Of a stretch of DNA of 64,000 nucleotides, positions 51,182 through 62,388 are shown in pieces. The stretch covers positions 1 through 64,000 of the forward strand of contig CAVVYA010000011.1 in assembly GCA_963752345.1 (NCBI GenBank), given 5' to 3'. The notes beneath the pieces were generated by a model. It saw only the letters and a list, made by a program, of their open reading frames with translations, was not told the DNA's origin and searched no databases. This DNA is from CAVVYA01 sp963752345 (GTDB taxonomy: Bacteria > Pseudomonadota > Alphaproteobacteria > SMXQ01). The position numbers and the translations under genes are program-made. How positions within the stretch are numbered: the stretch's first letter is position 1; the number at the start of each line of letters is the position of its first letter.

Positions 51182-51598
51182 TCAGACTCCGTCGAGCGCC
51201 TTCTGGAAGCGGCCGGCGTGCGACTTCTCGGCCTTCGCGAGAGTCTCGAACCAATCGGCGATCTCGTCGAAGCCCTCTTCGCGCGCGGCGCGCGCCATGC
51301 CCGGATACATGTCGGTGTATTCGTGCGTCTCGCCGGCGATCGAGGCCGCGAGGTTCTTCTTGGTGTCGCCGATCGGCAGGCCCGTCGCCGGGTCGCCGAC
51401 AGCCTCGAGGAATTCGAGGTGGCCGTGGGCATGGCCGGTCTCGCCTTCCGCGGTCGAGCGGAACACGGCGGAGACGTCGTTATAGCCCTCGACGTCGGCC
51501 TTTTGCGCGAAATACAGATAGCGGCGATTGGCCTGCGACTCGCCGGCGAACGCCTCTTTCAAATGCTTCTCTGTCTTGCTGCCTTTCAGCGATGCCAT
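51182..51598 (-). CDS. Rubrerythrin, diiron domain only
   Basis: 138-aa ferritin-like diiron peroxidase. Iron ligands are seen in the pairs AFAGESQANRRYLYFAQKA, STAEGETGHAHGHLEFLEA, SIAGETHEYTDMYPGMA and LAKAEKSHAGRFQKAL. No C-terminal rubredoxin domain, so electrons must come from elsewhere, plausibly the Fe-S oxidoreductase next to it. An Irr-type palindrome lies about 135 bases upstream. Confidence 0.93.
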   Translation of the reverse strand: MASLKGSKTEKHLKEAFAGESQANRRYLYFAQKADVEGYNDVSAVFRSTAEGETGHAHGHLEFLEAVGDPATGLPIGDTKKNLAASIAGETHEYTDMYPGMARAAREEGFDEIADWFETLAKAEKSHAGRFQKALDGV

Positions 51599-51732
51599 GG
51601 CTCTCTCTCCTAATGTGTGCGGTCGTCTGGGATTGTCGTTGCGTTGATGGCCGGGACCGGTCGGCCCTCAGCGCGCAGCGGTTTGGCTACCCGCTGGGAT
51701 CAATTTATGATCCATTATCGTGACCTCGTCAA

Positions 51733-51755
51733 TAGTTTAGAACAAATCTAAACTA
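51733..51755. promoter_or_regulatory. Irr-type operator (iron control element-like)
   Basis: Perfect 9-bp inverted repeat TAGTTTAGA (51733-51741) and TCTAAACTA (51747-51755) with a five-base spacer. The core TTTAGA-N5-TCTAAA resembles the ICE bound by Irr in alphaproteobacteria. It is between irr and rubrerythrin, with no gene on the other side, so it most likely controls rubrerythrin and the genes after it. Confidence 0.7.
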
Positions 51756-51822
51756 CTTAAGAGGAGACCGTGACAAGGCAATGGATTGCGCGCCAGCGCA
51801 GGCAGACGGGACGCCACGCCGC

Positions 51823-52245
51823 TTAGGCGCGGTCGGCGTTGTCCTTGACGCGGATGACCACGTCGACGCGACGGACGGAGGTGCCGGCCGGCGGCTCGGG
51901 CAGGCTGGCGATGGTCACCGACTTGCCCTCGATGTCCTGCAGATGATTGCTGTCTTCGAAGAAAAAATGGTGGTGCTCGCTGACATTGGTGTCGAAATAC
52001 GAGCGGCCTGCATCGACGACGATCTCCTTGAGGAGACCCGCCTCGGTGAATTGGTGCAGCGTGTTGTAGACCGTGGCGAGCGACACGCGGATGCCCGCGG
52101 TCTGCGCCTGGCTGTGCAGCTGCTCGGCCGTGAGGTGGCAGTCGCCCGCCTCGGCCAGCAGTTTGGCGAGGGCCAGACGCTGACGGGTTGGGCGCAGCCC
52201 GACGTCCTTCAAGCGGTCAATCACGCGGCTGAACGGCCGATCCAT
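51823..52245 (-). CDS. irr: Fur-family iron response regulator Irr
   Basis: 140-aa winged-helix Fur relative. SRVIDRLKDVGLRPTRQRLA and SLATVYNTLHQFTEAGLLKE (recognition helix) are present; the SEHHHFFFED triple-His box marks Irr, which is heme-sensing. The Cys-Pro heme regulatory motif of Bradyrhizobium Irr is absent, so turnover may differ. Irr normally acts at low iron. Runs toward rubrerythrin, with the operator in the gap. Confidence 0.9.
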   Translation of the reverse strand: MDRPFSRVIDRLKDVGLRPTRQRLALAKLLAEAGDCHLTAEQLHSQAQTAGIRVSLATVYNTLHQFTEAGLLKEIVVDAGRSYFDTNVSEHHHFFFEDSNHLQDIEGKSVTIASLPEPPAGTSVRRVDVVIRVKDNADRA

Positions 52246-52379
52246 AAAAAGCTCCCGACTAGGTTGGACCCTAGGACCGTCTTATATAGGCCGGTCTGAC
52301 GCGCAATTAAAGTAGAAAAAACAGGGTATTTGCGCCCGTTCTGGAACCACTAAAAGTCGCAGTCGGGCGCATGGGACCA

Positions 52380-53781
<1,402 letters not shown>

Positions 53782-53904
53782 GCCTGCGCTCCATCATACA
53801 ATCGTCCCGTCCTGCGCAGCCCGACAGAAGCTACGAACATGGCAAAGCGCTGCCCGCGCCAGACCCCTTGGTCCGTCCGCGGCCGCGCCAACTCTTTCTA
53901 TATA

Positions 53905-53918
53905 TGAACGCTCATTCA
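53905..53918. promoter_or_regulatory. TetR-type operator-like palindrome upstream of the flavoprotein
   Basis: TGAACGCTCATTCA, an imperfect palindrome (TGAA...TTCA) of the kind bound by TetR-family repressors of fatty-acid and nitro-compound genes, 124 bases before the flavoprotein start and beside a TATATA stretch. No TetR gene is in the window. Confidence 0.35.
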
Positions 53919-53981
53919 AAAAGGCGAATCGGCGGCTCGCCCTGATACCCTAAGCTTGCGTGGCGACAAAGGCTTTTCTCG

Positions 53982-54724
53982 TCAATCGGCGGGGCCGGGC
54001 GGGGCCAAGCCTGCAAGAATCCGGTCGGGAACGTCCGAGAACACGCCATCGATGCCGTCCGCGAGCAAAGCGCGCGCCTGGACCGGATCGTTCACCGTGT
54101 AGACGAGCAGGCGCAGGCCCGCGTCATGAACCGCCGTGGCCAAAGCCCGGTCGGCGCAGCGCGCCTGCACATGCAGGCTGACGCAGCCGAGCGTTTCGGC
54201 GGTCGTCCGCCAGTCGCGGCCCGGCGCATCGCGCAGCAGCGCGCGCGGCAGAAAGGGCGCCGCGCCATGCGCCGCATAGAGCGCCGCCGGCGAGAAGCTG
54301 GAGATCAGCAGGTCGAGACCGTGCTTACGGCGCGCCTGTTCGCAGGCGACCGCGGCAAGCGCGCCGGTGACCGGCGCGTTCGGTCCGGCTCCGCCTTGAC
54401 CTCCACATTGGCGCCCAGTCCGAGGTCGGCGAGCAGCTCGAGCACCTCGGCCAGGCTCGGCACGCCGGCGCCGTCGCCCGGATCGAGCGCGGCGAGTTCG
54501 GTGATCGTGTGATCGGCGACGCGACCCTGGCCATTGGTCGTGCGTTCGAGCGTCGCGTCATGAATGACGGCGAGCCCGCCGTTGGCGGCGAGCCGCACGT
54601 CGAATTCGACCCAGCGGCAGCCGAGCGCGCGCGCCTTGCGAAACCCCGCGCGCGTGTTCTCCGGCGCGTGCGCCGCCGCGCCGCGATGGCCGATGACTGG
54701 GGGAATGATCAGGGAGTCGGACAT
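53982..54724 (-). CDS. Glycerophosphodiester phosphodiesterase (one frame break)
   Basis: About 247-aa GDPD-fold enzyme: IGHRGAAAHAPENTRAGFRK (catalytic His, Glu), WVEFDVRLAANGGLAVIHDA (metal and second His), LERTTNGQGRVADHTITELA. A break near 54385 leads to ALAAVACEQARRKHGLDLLI, LLVYTVNDPVQARALLADGI and DGVFSDVPDRILAGLA. No signal peptide, so cytosolic. Releases glycerol-3-phosphate. Confidence 0.88.
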
Positions 54725-54808
54725 ATGCACCTGAATCCGTAACGCGGAGCATGAGTAGGGCCATACTCGTCGCGGGTCCCACGGTATCGAGAACAGCCCG
54801 AGATTACA

Positions 54809-54929
54809 CCTCCCCCTTGATGGGGGAGGAGGCGCGCGCAGCGCGCGGGTGGGGGTGATGTGCGTAAGGTGTGTCTGATGAGTGGCAGTGTACACCCCCA
54901 CCCCGGCCCTCCCCCATCAAGGGGGAGGG
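54809..54929. repeat. REP-like hairpin pair, copy 2
   Basis: Hairpins at 54809-54829 (cctccccc with gggggagg) and 54907-54929 (ccctccccc with gggggaggg), separated by a palindrome GCGCGCGCAGCGCGCG and GTGGGGGTGATG. Same unit as at 48.9 kb. Confidence 0.75.
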
Positions 54930-54955
54930 AGCACAAGAAATCATTTCGTCATCCC

Positions 54956-54986
54956 AAAAAAAAAGGGGAGGTTGCCCTCCCCTTTT
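54956..54986 (-). terminator. Intrinsic terminator after pnp
   Basis: Eleven-bp stem (AAAAGGGGAGG 54961-54971 with CCTCCCCTTTT 54976-54986), four-base loop, and on the minus strand a run of nine T. It lies after the repaired pnp stop (55008) and ends the rimP-pnp operon. Confidence 0.9.
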
Positions 54987-55007
54987 CGATCTTGCGGATC
55001 GTGGCGG

Positions 55008-57152
55008 TTATTCCGCCGCGGGCTGGCCGGATCGCTCCGGCCTTCTCCTGCGGGATTTCCTCGCCGGTCTCCTGGTTCACGGCCTTCATGCTGAGGCGGA
55101 CCTTGCCGCGCTCGTCGACGCCGAGCACCTTGACCTTTACCTGATCGCCTTCGTTGACCACGTCGCTCACCTTCGCGACGCGGCGCGGCGCCAGCTCGCT
55201 GATGTGGACGAGGCCGTCGCGGGCGCCGAGGAAGTTCACGAAGGCGCCGAAATCGACGACCTTCACGACCTTGCCCGGATAGATCATGCCGACTTCCGGC
55301 TCCGCGACGATGCCCTTGATCCAGGCGATCGCCTTGTCGGCGGCTTCGCTGTCGACCGCGGCGACCTTGATCGTGCCATCGTCCTCGATGTCGATCTTGG
55401 CGCCGGTCTGCTCGGTGATCTCGCGGATCACCTTGCCGCCCGTGCCGATGACTTCGCGGATCTTATCCTTCGGGATGCTGAAGGTGGTGATGCGCGGCGC
55501 GTTGGAGGATACGCCCTCGCGCGCGCCGGCGATCGCCTTGCCCATCTCGCCCAGGATATGGATGCGGCCGCCTTTCGCCTGATCCAGGGCGATGCGCATG
55601 ATCTCCTCGGTGATCGAGGTGATCTTGATGTCCATCTGCAGCGCGGTGATGCCCTTCTCGCTGCCCGCCACCTTGAAGTCCATGTCGCCGAGGTGATCCT
55701 CGTCGCCGAGAATGTCGGACAGCACGGCGAAGCGCTCGCCTTCCTTGATCAGGCCCATGGCGATGCCCGCCACCGGGCTGGTCAGCGGCACGCCCGCATC
55801 CATCAGGGAGAGCGACGAGCCGCAGACCGTCGCCATCGAGGACGAGCCGTTCGATTCGGTGACTTCCGAGACGACGCGGATGGTGTAGGGGAACGCGTCC
55901 TTGGCCGGCAGCATCGGACGGATGGCGCGCCACGCGAGCTTGCCATGGCCGACTTCGCGCCGGCCGGGACCGCCCATGCGGCCCGTCTCGCCCACCGAGT
56001 AGGGCGGGAAGTTGTAGTGCAGCATGAAGTGCTCGCGGTAATCGCCCTCGAGCGCGTCGATGATCTGCTCGTCCTGGCCGGTGCCGAGCGTGGCAACCAC
56101 CAGGGCCTGGGTCTCGCCGCGGGTGAACAGGGCCGAGCCGTGGGCGCGCGGCAGGATGCCGACTTCGCGAGATGATCGGACGCACCGTCTTGCCGTCGCG
56201 GCCGTCGATGCGCTTGCCGGTATCGAGGATGGCGTTGCGCACGATGTCCTTCTCGAGCTCCTTGAACAGCTTCTTGATCAGCTCGGGCTCGAAATCTTCC
56301 GCGATCATCTTCTCGAGCGCCGGCGTTCTTCACGGCGTCGATCTTGTTGCGGCGCGTCTGCTTGTCCATCTCGCGATAGGCGGCGCGCAGATCGGCCTCG
56401 GCCAGCTCGCGCAGGCGCTTCTCGGTGCGCTCGGCGGCTTCCGGCTTCGGCGGCAGAACGCGCGGCTCCTTCGCCGCCTGCTCGGCCAGGCCGATGATCG
56501 CGTCGATCACCGGCTGGAACCGCGATGGCCGAACATGACCGCGCCGAGCATCAGCTCCTCGGTCAGCTCCTTGGCTTCGGATTCGACCATCAGCACGCCT
56601 TCCTGGGTGCCGGCGACGACGAGGTCGAGGCTCGATTCCGGCAGCTTGTCGATCTGCGGATTGAGCACGTACTCGCCGTTGATGTAGCCGACGCGCGCGG
56701 CGGCGATCGGGCCCATGAAGGGAATGCCCGAGATCGTCAGCGCGGCCGAGGCGCCGATCATGGCGACGATGTCCGGATCGTTCTCCAGGTCATGGGAGAT
56801 GACCGTGCAGACGACCTGGGTCTCGTTGCGGAACAGCGGGTGGAACAGCGGGCGGATCGGGCGGTCGATCAGGCGGGAGGAGAGAACCTCCTTCTCGGTC
56901 GGCCGGCCTTCGCGCTTGAAGAAGCCGCCGGGGATCTTGCCGGCGGCGAAACTCTTTTCCTGGTAGTTGACCGTCAGCGGGAAGAAATCGATCCCGGCCT
57001 TCGGCTCCTTCGCGGCGACCGCGGTGCAGAGCACGACGGTTTCGCCATAGGTCGACGAGCACGGCGCCGTCGGCCTGGCGGGCGATATGGCCGGTTTCCA
57101 GGATGAGCTTGCGCCCGCCCCAGATGATTTCCTTCTTGACGATATTGAACAT
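55008..57152 (-). CDS. pnp: Polyribonucleotide nucleotidyltransferase (frame-broken)
   Basis: PNPase, phosphorolytic 3'-5' exoribonuclease of the degradosome, about 714 aa. Starts ATG 57152 (MFNIVKKEIIWGGRKLILE). RNase PH domains: GIDFFPLTVNYQEKSFAAGK, RLIDRPIRPLFHPLFRNETQ, and GRREVGHGKLAWRAIRPMLP; KH domain IREVIGTGGKVIREITEQTG; S1 domain YPGKVVKVVDFGAFVNFLGA. Breaks lie near 57055, 56515, 56325 and 56168; the last part is best read to a TAA at 55008-55010 (GQPAAE end), because the longer frame runs into the terminator. Confidence 0.92.
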
Positions 57153-57239
57153 TGATTCTTCCTTCCGACCTTCCACGACGTCCCGCCGCCCTCGGCGGGA
57201 CGCCCCGCGGGTCGAGCCCGCGGCATCACGGCCTGCGCC

Positions 57240-57509
57240 TCAGCGGCGCAGGCCAAGACGCTTGATGATCTCGGAATAGCGCGCATCGCTCTTCTTCTTG
57301 AGATAATCGAGCAGCCGGCGGCGCTTGCCGACCATCATGAGCAGGCCGCGCCGCGAATGATAATCGTGGCTGTGTGTTTTGAGATGTTCGGTCAGGTTGT
57401 TGATCCGCTCGCTGAGGATCGCGACCTGGACTTCAGGCGAACCGGTGTCGCCCTGCTTGGTGGCATATTCTCCGATGAGCGCGGTCTTGCGCTCGGCAGC
57501 GATCGACAT
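57240..57509 (-). CDS. rpsO: 30S ribosomal protein S15
   Basis: Eighty-nine residues, MSIAAERKTALIGEYATKQG with TGSPEVQVAILSERINNLTE, HSRRGLLMMVGKRRRLLDYL and end SEIIKRLGLRR. Clean frame between truB and pnp, an order found in many bacteria; S15-pnp cotranscription is standard. Confidence 0.97.
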   Translation of the reverse strand: MSIAAERKTALIGEYATKQGDTGSPEVQVAILSERINNLTEHLKTHSHDYHSRRGLLMMVGKRRRLLDYLKKKSDARYSEIIKRLGLRR

Positions 57510-57524
57510 CGATCTCTCCTTCGA

Positions 57525-58452
57525 TCAGAGGTTTAAAACTCGCACCGGACGCAACAGGTCCCCGTCCAGACGGACCAGCGCCACGGGCTTTGCCGCCGGC
57601 GGTCGCGTAGGCGACCGGCGCCTTCGGGAAGTGGCCGGGACGCAGGGGTACCGGTGCGGAGCGCCTGCACGGACTGGCCCAGCCTCAGGCGGGCAGCCTC
57701 GATTCGGTCAGGGCCAGCGCCGGGATGTCGTCCAGCGCGGTCTCGACCGGGAGCAGGTGCTCCAGAAGCGGCGGGACTATGCCCGAGGTGCCTCCAGCTT
57801 ATCCAGGGAAATCGCGGCCTCGACGCCGAAGGGGCCGACCCTCGTGCGGCGCAGCGCGGCGACATAGCCCACCGTGCCGAGCGCCTGCGCGAGATCGCGG
57901 CCGAGGGAGCGGACATAGAGGCCCTTGCCGCAGGCGACCTCGAAAACGGCGCTGGTCGGGTCGGGCATCGTCGAGCCAGTCCAGCTGCGTCGAACCGTGA
58001 CCTGGCGCGGGCCGAGCTCGACCGCCTCGCCGGCGCGGGCGAGCTCATAGGCGCGCTCGCCTCTGACCTTGATGGCCGAGAAGGCCGGCGGCACCTGCTC
58101 GATGGCGCCGGTGAAGCGCGGCAGCGCGGCCGCGATCGCGGCGCGCGTCGGCCGCAGCGTCGCGAGGTCGCGGTCACCTCGCCCTCGGCGTCGTCGGTCG
58201 CGCGCGCCTCGCCCCAGCGCACGGTGAAGCGGTAGATCTTCTCGCCGTCCATGGCGTAGGCGACGGTCTTGGTCGCCTCGCCGACGGCGAGCGGCAGGAT
58301 GCCGCGTCGCCGAGCGGATCGAGCGTGCCGCCATGGCCGACCTTGCGGCGTGCCGAGCGCGCGGCGGGCGGCGCTGACCACCCGGGCCGAGGAGATCCCG
58401 GGCGGCTTGTCGATGACCAGCCAGCCGCTGGGTCCGATGGTCGCCTGGGCAT
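57525..58452 (-). CDS. truB: tRNA pseudouridine-55 synthase (frame-broken)
   Basis: Modifies U55 in the T-loop of tRNAs, about 305 aa. Best start ATG 58452 (MPRR), then WLVIDKPPGISSARVVSAAR, KVGHGGTLDPLA with the catalytic Asp region, AVGEATKTVAYAMDGEKIYR and CGKGLYVRSLGRDLAQALGT. It ends KPVALVRLDGDLLRPVRVLN with stop at 57525-57527, 15 bases before rpsO. Six or more single-base breaks. Confidence 0.88.
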
Positions 58453-58461
58453 GGCGCGCGG

Positions 58462-58936
58462 TCAGGGCGACCGTCGCTCTCCTCGCTGTCCGTGTCGCCG
58501 TCGCAGCCGCTCGCCGGCGTGCGGCATCGAGGTCGCGCGCCACGTCGGGCTGATGCAGCAGGCCGGTGATCTTCTCGGCATAGTCGAACGAGGTGTCGGC
58601 CTCGAAGTGAGGCTCGGGCACCGCGCGCAGCTTGACCGCGCGGGCGATCTGGCCGCGCAGGTAGGGCGCCGCGCGGCGCAGCGCCGGCGACCACGTCCGC
58701 CGACGTTCGCGCCGCCCAGCGGCATGACGAAGGCGGTGGCGTTCTTGAGGTCCGGGACTGACCCGCACCTCGGTGACGGTGATCGAGACGTCCTGCAGCA
58801 CCGGGTCGCGGAAATGGGCGCGCTCGATGATCTGGGCCAGGGCGTGGCGCAGCTCCTCGCCGACGCGCAGCTGGCGCTGGCTCGGACCCGCGGCCGGGTC
58901 ACCATAGCCGGAATGGGCAGACGAACGGCGTTTCAT
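58462..58936 (-). CDS. rbfA: Ribosome-binding factor A (frame-broken)
   Basis: Small 30S maturation factor, about 155 aa. MKRRSSAHSGYGDPAAGPSQ at ATG 58936, RQLRVGEELRHALAQIIERA, FRDPVLQDVSITVTEVRVSP, then after breaks ATAFVMPLGGANV and LRGQIARAVKLRAVPEPHFE, with an acidic tail. Between infB and truB. Confidence 0.88.
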
Positions 58937-59004
58937 GACGGACTCCGCCGGCAGGCTGGATTCAGGGGCGAGGGATGCGGGCGGGCGAGGCGCGGCCGCG
59001 CGGA

Positions 59005-61655
59005 CTACAGCGTGCGCGCGACTTCCTCGATCTCGAAGCACTCGATCACGTCGCCCGGCTGGATGTCCTGGTAGTTCTCGAAGGCCATGCCGCATTCGTA
59101 GCCCTCCTTGACCTCGCGGACCTCGTCCTTGAAGCGCCGCAGCGTCTTGAGCGTGCCTTCGTGGATGACGACGTTGTCGCGCAGCAGGCGCACCTTGGCG
59201 CCGCGCTTGACCATGCCCTCGGTGACCATGCAGCCGGCGACCTTGCCGACCTTGGTGATGTTGAAGACCTCGCGGATCTCGGCGTTGCCGAGGAAGTTCT
59301 CGCGCTTGGTCGGCGAGAGCATGCCCGGTGAGGCCGGCTTTGATGTCGTCGGTCAGGTCGTAGATGATCGAGTAGTAGCGGATCTCCACGCCGTCGCGCT
59401 GCGCCATGTCGCGCGCCTGCGGGTTGGCGCGCACGTTGAAGCCGATGATCAGCGCGTTCGACGCCTCGCCAGGGTGACGTCGGATTCGTTGATGCCGCCG
59501 ACCGCGGCATGCAGCACGCGCACCGCGACTTCCTCGGTCGCCGAGCTTCTCCAGGCTGCCGACGATGGCCTCGACCGAGCCCTGCACGTCGGCCTTGACG
59601 ACGACGGGCAGCTCCTTGGCCGCGCCCGCCGCGATCGTCGAGAACATCTGCTCGACGCGTGCCGCGCACGCCGGCCGACACGCGGACGTCGCGCGTTGCG
59701 GCGCTGGCGGAAGTCGGTGACCTCGCGGGCGCGCTCTCGTTGTCGACGACGGCGAAATCGTCGCCGGCCGACGGCGCGCCCTGGAGGCCGAGCACCTCGA
59801 CCGGCAGTCGCCGGGCCGGCGCGACTTCACCTTCTTGCCGTGGTCGTCGATCAGGGCGCGCACGCGGCCCCATTCGGCGCCGGCGACGAAGATGTCGCCG
59901 AGCTTGAGCGTGCCGCGCTGCACCAGCACGGTGGCGACCGCGCCGCGGCCGCGCTCGAGCTTGGCCTCGATGACGACGCCTTCGGCGGCGCGGTTCGGGT
60001 TGGCGCGCAGCTCGAGCACTTCGGCCTGCAGCAGGATCGCTTCCTCGAGCTTGTCGAGGTTCTGGCCGGTCTTGGCCGAGACCTCGACCGCCAGCACGTC
60101 GCCGCCCATCTCCTCGACGACGATCTCGTGCTGCAGCAGCTCCTGGCGGACGCGCTGCGGATTGGCGTCGGGCTTGTCGATCTTGTTGATCGCGACGATG
60201 ATCGGCACGTCGGCCGCCTTGGCGTGGTGGATCGCCTCGACGGTCTGCGGCATGATGCCGTCGTCGGCGGCGACCACCAGCACGACGATGTCGGTGACCT
60301 TGGCGCCGCGCGCGCGCATCGCGGTGAAGGCCTCGTGGCCCGGCGTGTCGAGGAAGGTGATGCGCGGCGCCCGACTTCATCTGCACCTGATAGGCGCCGA
60401 TGTGCTGGGTGATGCCGCCGGCCTCGTGGGCGGCGACGTCGGTCTTGCGCAGCGCGTCGAGCAGCGAGGTCTTGCCGTGGTCGACGTGGCCCATGACGGT
60501 GACGACCGGCGGGCGCGGCTCGAGCGCGTCGTCGATCGTCGGCCTCGCCCTTGAGGCCGACCTCGACGTCGGCGGCGCTGACGCGCTTCGCCTTGTGGCC
60601 GAACTCGGCGACGATCAGCTCGGCGGTGTCGGCGTCGATCGGTCTGGTTGATCGTCGCCATCACGCCCATGCGCATCAGCGCCTTGATCACGTCGGCGGA
60701 GCGCTCGGCCATGCGGTTGGCCAGCTCCTGCACGGTGATGGTCTCGGGAATCACGACGTCGCGCGCGAACTTGACGATCTCGCCCTGCGACTGGCCCTGC
60801 ATGCAGGCGCTTCTCGCGCTCGCGCGGCGCGCGCACCGAGGCGAGGCTGCGCATGCGCTCGCCGGCGTCGTCGTCGAGCGCGCGTGGTGATGGTGAGCTT
60901 GCCGCGGCGGCGGTCGGCGTCGGCTTGGCGACCGTGAGGCCGGGGCGGCGCGGCGCGACCTTGCCGACGCCGGGCCGCTTGGCGCGCTTCGCCTCGGCTG
61001 TCCTCGTCCTCGCTCTTCCTCGGCCGGCTTCGCCGGGACGGCGGCCGTCAGCTTCGGCCTTGGCGGCCTCGGCGGCGCCGGCGGCGGGCTTCGCTTCGGC
61101 GGTCTGCGGCGCGGGTCTCGGCGGCGCGGCGCTCGGCGCTCGGCGGCGACGGCTTGAAGGCCTGCTTCGGCGATGCGGCGCGCGGCGTTCGCCTCTTCGG
61201 CCTTGCGCTGCGCGGCGGCGGCGCCTCGTCCTCGACGCTTGCCGGCGGCGATCTTCTTCCTGGACGACGCGGCGCCTGCTCGTCGGCGCGGATCGCGCCC
61301 TGCAGCGCGCGGGCGCGCGCCGCCTTTTCTTCTTCGGTCAGCGTGCGGATGCCGGCGCGCGGCGGCGGCGGCTTCGGCTTCGAGCGCTGCGGGCGCGGCG
61401 TCTCGCGGGCGCTCTGCGCCTCGGCGGCGGCGGCCATCTCTTTGAAGCCGGGCTTCACCTCGGTCATGCTGCCGCCTTCGCCCGGCGCGAAGGTGCGCTT
61501 CTTGCGCACCTCGACGGTCACCGCCTTGGAGCGGCCGTGCGAGAAGCTCTGCCGGATCTGGCCGGTCTCGACGGTCTTCTTGAGCTCGAGCCGACCGGGC
61601 CGCGACAGCGTCAGCGGCTTTTTCCGCATCTCATCTCTTTGGTCGTGTCCGTCAT
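59005..61655 (-). CDS. infB: Translation initiation factor IF-2 (frame-broken)
   Basis: About 880 aa, ATG 61655. N-terminal KKPLTLSRPGRLELKKTVET and SFSHGRSKAVTVEVRKKR, a long Ala/Pro/Arg/Lys-rich linker with many breaks, then GTPase motifs GHVDHGKTSLLDALRKTDVA, DTPGHEAFTAMRARGAKVTD, IVAINKIDKPDANPQRVRQ and SAKTGQNLDKLEEAIL. C-terminal domain ends YQDIQPGDVIECFEIEEVAR before TAG 59005. Its ATG overlaps the upstream stop (ATGA). Confidence 0.92.
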
Positions 61656-62388
61656 ACGTCTTCAACTTTCCTCAAACCTGAACTGGCCGTGCCTTCGGGC
61701 GAAGGCCGCAACCCAGCCAGCCGATGTGCGGCTTGCAAAAATTCGCGCGCCAGCCGGCCATCGGCCAGCGCGACATGAACCACGGCGCCCGTGCCGAACG
61801 CGGCGCCGATTTCGGCCGAGTCCAGGACGTCGACCAGCGGCTGGTCCGGCGCCAGATGACGCAGCTTGTCGCGTCCGCCGGCGGCGCCGTCCGCGCCGCG
61901 ACCAGCGACGCCGCTTGCGGCGCGGCCGCGCGAACGATCGCGCAGAAAAGCACGCACCTGTTCGTAGCCCATCACCGCCTGGCCGGCGCGGCGCGCCAGG
62001 CCGAGCATGTCGCAGCAGCGCTTGGGCGAGCATGCGCTCCAGCCGGTCGGCCAGATCGGGCGCCACTGTAACCGATTCCTTGGCGGCGCGGGCAAACGCC
62101 GCGCCAAGCCGGGTCTTCTCCAGGACCTCGCGGTCGGGGCTGAGCCACAGGCCGCGGCCCGGCAGGTTGCCCTCGAGATCGGGAACGACGCTGCGGTCGG
62201 GCGCCGACCACGAAGCGCACGAGCTCCTCGCGCGCCTTGCTCTCGCCGGTGGCGATGCAGCGGCGCTCGTTGGCCAGCGCGCGGCGGGCGCGGATGCCCG
62301 GACGCTGCGAACGGCGCGGCTTGTCGGCCGCCGTGCGTTGCCGCCCGGCTTTCGCCGCCTGCTCGTCCGCTGGTGCAATTCCCATCAT
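61652..62388 (-). CDS. YlxR-L7Ae fusion RNA-binding protein (frame-broken)
   Basis: About 245-aa protein of the nusA-infB operon. N-terminal YlxR/DUF448 part RRCIATGESKAREELVRFVV and DLEGNLPGRGLWLSPDREVL, then after breaks an L7Ae-like part MLGLARRAGQAVMGYEQVRA and AREFLQAAHRLAGLRPSPEG. Probably binds RNA; alphaproteobacterial YlxR proteins commonly carry this extension. Start ATG 62388 or 62385 overlaps the nusA stop. Confidence 0.8.
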
